Shown here: positions 60,501-64,000 of the stretch, piece after piece | How positions within the stretch are numbered: the stretch's first letter is position 1 | Layout: every line of letters starts with the position of its first letter | Source: Auanema rhodensis | Lineage: Eukaryota > Nematoda > Chromadorea > Rhabditida > Rhabditidae | Assembly (NCBI GenBank): GCA_964057225.1 | Contig: OZ059896.1 | Span: forward strand, 12,694,501 to 12,758,500 | Direction of reading: 5' to 3' | DNA length: 64,000 bases | Program-made: the position numbers and the translations under genes | Notes under the pieces: model-generated | Seen by the model: only the letters and a program-made list of their open reading frames with translations | Told to the model about the DNA's origin: nothing | Database searches by the model: none

Positions 60501-63500
60501 TATATATTTAGAGCAAAAAAAGTGCGGAAAAGTCGTTATCTCGTTAACATCAGTTTCACTGCCCAAAACTCAGTTTATTGTCATTCTACTTGCTATTTCG
60601 AGAGAAACGTTTACAGATGTATATGAATATTTACTACACTAGCAAGCAGAAGAAAACCTTATACTAGTTCATTGTTTTTTTTTAAATTTTTTTCGGTATA
60701 TTTATTTTTTCACTGTCAAATCGGCAAGCACCTGCTGCACATGTGCGAGCTATTCGAGTGACCGATGCCCAAACGAGCCACGCTTAGAAAATGAGGCTGA
60801 CATAACACGTTTTTCACTCCTACCCAGATTGATTGCTTTAGAGACATTTCTGTCTTATCTCATTATATTCTCTACTTTGACTTTGATTTTTCTAAAATTT
60901 CATTAATGTAAAATTCAAAATATCATTTCTTGTGATCAGATTGTTAATCGTTATATCTGTAAACGTTTCTCTCAAAATAGCAAGTAGAGTGTTCAGTTGT
61001 ACCCACTCAACAAAGAAAGTAGAAGAACATATATATTTAGAGCAAAAAAAGTGCGGAAAAGTCGTTATCTCGTTAACATCAGTTTCACTGCCCAAAACTC
61101 TGTTTATTGTCATTCTACTTGCTATTTCGAGAGAAACGTTTACAGATGTATATGAATATTTACTACACTAGCAAGCAGAAGAAAACCTTATACTAGTTCA
61201 TTGTTTTTTTTTTAATTTTTTTCGGTATATTTATTTTTTCACTGTCAAATCGGCAAGCACCTGTTGCACATGTGCGAGCTATTCGAGTGACCGATGCCCA
61301 AACGAGCCACGCTTAGAAAATGAAGCTGACATAACACGTTTTTCACTCCTACCCAGATTGATTGCTTTAGAGACATTTCTGTCTTATCTCATTATATTCT
61401 CTACTTTGACTTTGATTTTTCTAAAATTGCATTAATGTAAAATTCAAAATATTATTTCTTGTGATCAGATTGTTAATCGTTATATCTGTAGACGTTTCTC
61501 TCAAAATAGCAAGTAGAGTGTTCAGTTGTACCCACTCAACAAAGAAAGTAGAAGAACATATATATTTAGAGCAAAAAAAGTGCGGAAAAGTCGTTATCTC
61601 GTTAACATCAGTTTCACTGCCCAAAACTCAGTTCATTGTCATTCTACTTGCTATTTCGAGAGATACGTTTACAGATGTATATGAATATTTACTACACTAG
61701 CAAGCAGAAGAAAACCTTATACTAGTTCATTGTTTTTTTTTAATTTTTTTCGGTATATTTATTTTTTCACTGTCAAATGGGCAAGCACCTGCTGCACATG
61801 TGCGAGCTATTCGAGTGACCGATGCCCAAACGAGCCACGCTTAGAAAATGAGGCTGACATAACACGTTTTTCACTCCTACCCAGATTGATTGCTTCAGAG
61901 ACATTTCTGTCTTATCTCATTATATTCTCTACTTTGACTTTGATTTTTCTAAAACTTCATTAATGTATAATTCAAAATATCATTTCTTGTGATCAGATTG
62001 TTAATTGTTATAACTGTAAACGTTTCTCTCGAAATAGCAAGTAGAGTGTTCAGTTGTACCCACTTAACAAAGAAAGTAGAAGAACATATATATTTAGAGC
62101 AAAAAAAGTGCGGAAAAGTCGTTATCTCGTTAACATTAGTTTCACTGCCCAAAACTCTGTTTATTGTCATTCTACTTGCTATTTCGAGAGAAACGTTTAC
62201 AGATGTATATGAATATTTACTACACTAGCAAGCAGAAGAAAACCTTATACTAGTTCATTGTTTTTTTTTAATTTTTTTCGGTATATTTATTTTTTCACTG
62301 TCAAATCGGCAAGCACCTGTTGCACATGTGCGAGCTATTCGAGTGACCGATGCCCAAACGAGCCACGCTTAGAAAATGAAGCTGACATAACACGTTTTTC
62401 ACTCCTACCCAGATTGATTGCTTTAGAGACATTTCTGTCTTATCTCATTATATTCTCTACTTTGACTTTGATTTTTCTAAAATTGCATTAATGTAAAATT
62501 CAAAATATTATTTCTTGTGATCAGATTGTTAATCGTTATATCTGTAGACGTTTCTCTCAAAATAGCAAGTAGAGTGTTCAGTTGTACCCACTCAACAAAG
62601 AAAGTAGAAGAACATATATATTTAGAGCAAAAAAAGTGCGGAAAAGTCGTTATCTCGTTAACATCAGTTTCACTGCCCAAAACTCAGTTCATTGTCATTC
62701 TACTTGCTATTTCGAGAGATACGTTTACAGATGTATATGAATATTTACAACACTAGCAAGCAGAAGAAAACCTTATACTAGTTCATTGTTTTTTTTTTAA
62801 TTTTTTTCGGTATATTTATTTTTTCACTGTCAAATCGGCAAGCACCTGTTGCACATGTGCGAGCTATTCGAGTGACCGATGCCCAAACGAGCCACGCTTA
62901 GAAAATGAGGCTGACATAACACGTTTTTCACTCCTACCCAGATTGATTGCTCTAGAGACATTTCTGTCTTATCTCATTATATTCTCTACTTTGACTTTGA
63001 TTTTTCTAAAATTTCATTAATGTAAAATTCAAAATATCGTTTCTTGTGATCAGATTGTTAATCGTTATATCTGTAAACGTTTCTCTCAAAATAGCAAGTA
63101 GAGTGTTCAGTTGTACCCACTCAACAAAGAAAGTAGAAGAACATATATATTTAGAGCAAAAAAAGTGCGGAAAAGTCGTTATCTCGTTAACATCAGTTTC
63201 ACTGCCCAAAACTCAGTTTATTGTCATTCTACTTGCTATTTCGAGAGAAACGTTTACAGATGTATATGAATATTTACTACACTAGCAAGCAGAAGAAAAC
63301 CTTATACTACTTCATTGTTTTTTTTTTAACTTTTTTCGGTATATTTATTTTTTCACTGTCAAATCGGCAAGCACCTGCTGCACATGTGCGAGCTATTCGA
63401 GTGACCGATGCCCAAACGAGCCACGCTTAGAAAATGAGGCTGACATAACACGTTTTTCACTCCTACCCAGATTGATTGCTTTAGAGACATTTCTGTCTTA

Positions 63501-64000
63501 TCTCATTATATTCTCTACTTTGACTTTGATTTTTCTAAAATTTCATTAATGTAAAATTCAAAATATCATTTCTTGTGATCAGATTGTTAATCGTTATATC
63601 TGTAAACGTTTCTCTCAAAATAGCAAGTAGAGTGTTCAGTTGTACCCACTCAACAAAGAAAGTAGAAGAACATATATATTTAGAGCAAAAAAAGTGCGTA
63701 AAAGTCGTTATCTCGTTAACATCAGTTTCACTGCCCAAAACTCAGTTTATTGTCATTCTACTTGCTATTTCGAGAGAAACGTTTACAGATGTATATGAAT
63801 ATTTACTACACTAGCAAGCAGAAGAAAACCTTATACTAGTTCATTGTTTTTTTTAAATTTTTTTCGGTATATTTATTTTTTCACTGTCAAATCGGCAAGC
63901 ACCTGCTGCACATGTGCGAGCTATTCGAGTGACCGATGCCCAAACAAGCCACGCTTAGAAAATGAGGCTGACATAACACGTTTTTCACTCCTACCCAGAT
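54582..64000. repeat. satellite domain with only 529-class monomers
   Basis: All 17 intervals from 54582 to 63575 are 528-530 bp, so the doubled 90-bp module is absent for more than 9 kb. Monomers are mostly X'' (CTCAAAATAGC, ACCCACTCAAC, AAAACTCAG). M monomers at 55639, 56168, 58287, 60403 and 61989 carry AAAACTTCATT and TTAATTGTTATAACTG. 55639 and 56168 look like a fresh tandem copy (both have CTTAACGAAG and GCCCGAAACTC). 61461 and 62517 share CTGTAGACG and AAATTGCATT at a 1056-bp dimer spacing. Confidence 0.88.

Larger units (their letters stand above)
48086..64000. repeat. satellite DNA array, right block (same monomer and orientation)
   Basis: Continues the same array in the same phase after the inserted element; the repeat interrupted at 47387 resumes at 48086. 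Landmark starts are 48398, 48927, 49547, 50076, 50604, 51224, 51753, 52283, 52903, 53432, 53962, 54582, 55111, 55639, 56168, 56697, 57227, 57756, 58287, 58816, 59345, 59874, 60403, 60932, 61461, 61989, 62517, 63046 and 63575 (29 copies). The last monomer is cut by the window end. No gene is supported. Spacings mix 529 and 619 bp up to 54582 and are only 528-530 bp afterwards. Confidence 0.98.

Noticed and set aside
1-64000. CRISPR array or other prokaryotic repeat system
   Set aside because: The repeat unit is 529 bp or more with no short repeat and unique-spacer alternation, no cas genes, and no ribosome binding sites or operons. The HOR structure and the MITE are eukaryotic.
1-64000. rDNA spacer, tRNA cluster, histone cluster or telomeric repeat
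   Set aside because: No rRNA-like block, no tRNA A and B boxes with cloverleaf potential, no long open frames and no short telomere-like repeat were seen.
1-64000. The array as an assembly artefact
   Set aside because: Copies differ by ordered, inherited variants, HOR copies have distinct internal expansions, and a unique insertion is present. That is not what simple assembly looping gives. Exact copy number may still be wrong, and read depth would be needed to confirm it.

Overview
The whole 64 kb window is eukaryotic satellite DNA. One AT-rich monomer of about 529 bp runs head to tail, always in the same orientation, from the first base to the last. I counted 111 copies of one landmark site (GTGATCAG, or a one-base variant of it). 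The window starts and ends inside monomers, so the array continues on both sides. I see no protein-coding gene, rRNA, tRNA, CRISPR array, operon or bacterial signal. The organism cannot be named from this sequence. The long tandem array, the higher-order repeats and a Tc1/mariner-type non-autonomous transposon point to a heterochromatic (pericentromeric, centromeric or subtelomeric) block of a eukaryote, probably an invertebrate; that last step is a guess.

Each monomer has three recognisable parts. The first is a 199-bp dyad: two 40-bp arms that are perfect reverse complements in the best copies, around a 119-bp spacer. The second is a T-rich module of about 90 bp that occurs once, twice or three times in tandem, so monomers come in lengths of about 529, 619 and 709 bp. 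The third is a roughly 62-bp GC-rich island with the palindrome GCACATGTGC, followed by an AT-rich linker. Of the 110 landmark-to-landmark intervals, 68 are of the 529 class (one of them also holds the transposon), 37 of the 619 class and 5 of the 709 class.

Diagnostic substitutions sort monomers into types that are amplified as higher-order repeats (HORs). Positions 430-7505 hold an X-B-C trimer (1769 bp) with one duplicated monomer and one B/C crossover product. Positions 7506-18115 are mixed and contain local segmental duplications. Positions 18116-23423 hold three Z-X'-Y trimers (1769-1770 bp). Positions 23424-27397 are transitional. Positions 27398-29692 hold two R-S dimers (1147 bp). 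Positions 32429-45491 hold four R-S-R-T-U pentamers (2824 bp basic length), two of them enlarged by internal duplications. Positions 51224-54581 hold a K-L-X'' trimer (1679 bp). From 54582 to the end only 529-class monomers occur. The centre is the most homogeneous part, while the two flanks share older variants with each other. The type letters are mine.

The only foreign sequence is a 698-bp MITE-like element at 47388-48085. It has 27-bp terminal inverted repeats, a TA target duplication and no transposase. It sits exactly at the outer edge of one monomer's dyad arm. The short reading frames that recur in each monomer are by-products of copying one sequence many times. They lack ATG starts on the plus strand, overlap on both strands and are broken by frameshifts or stops in nine copies.
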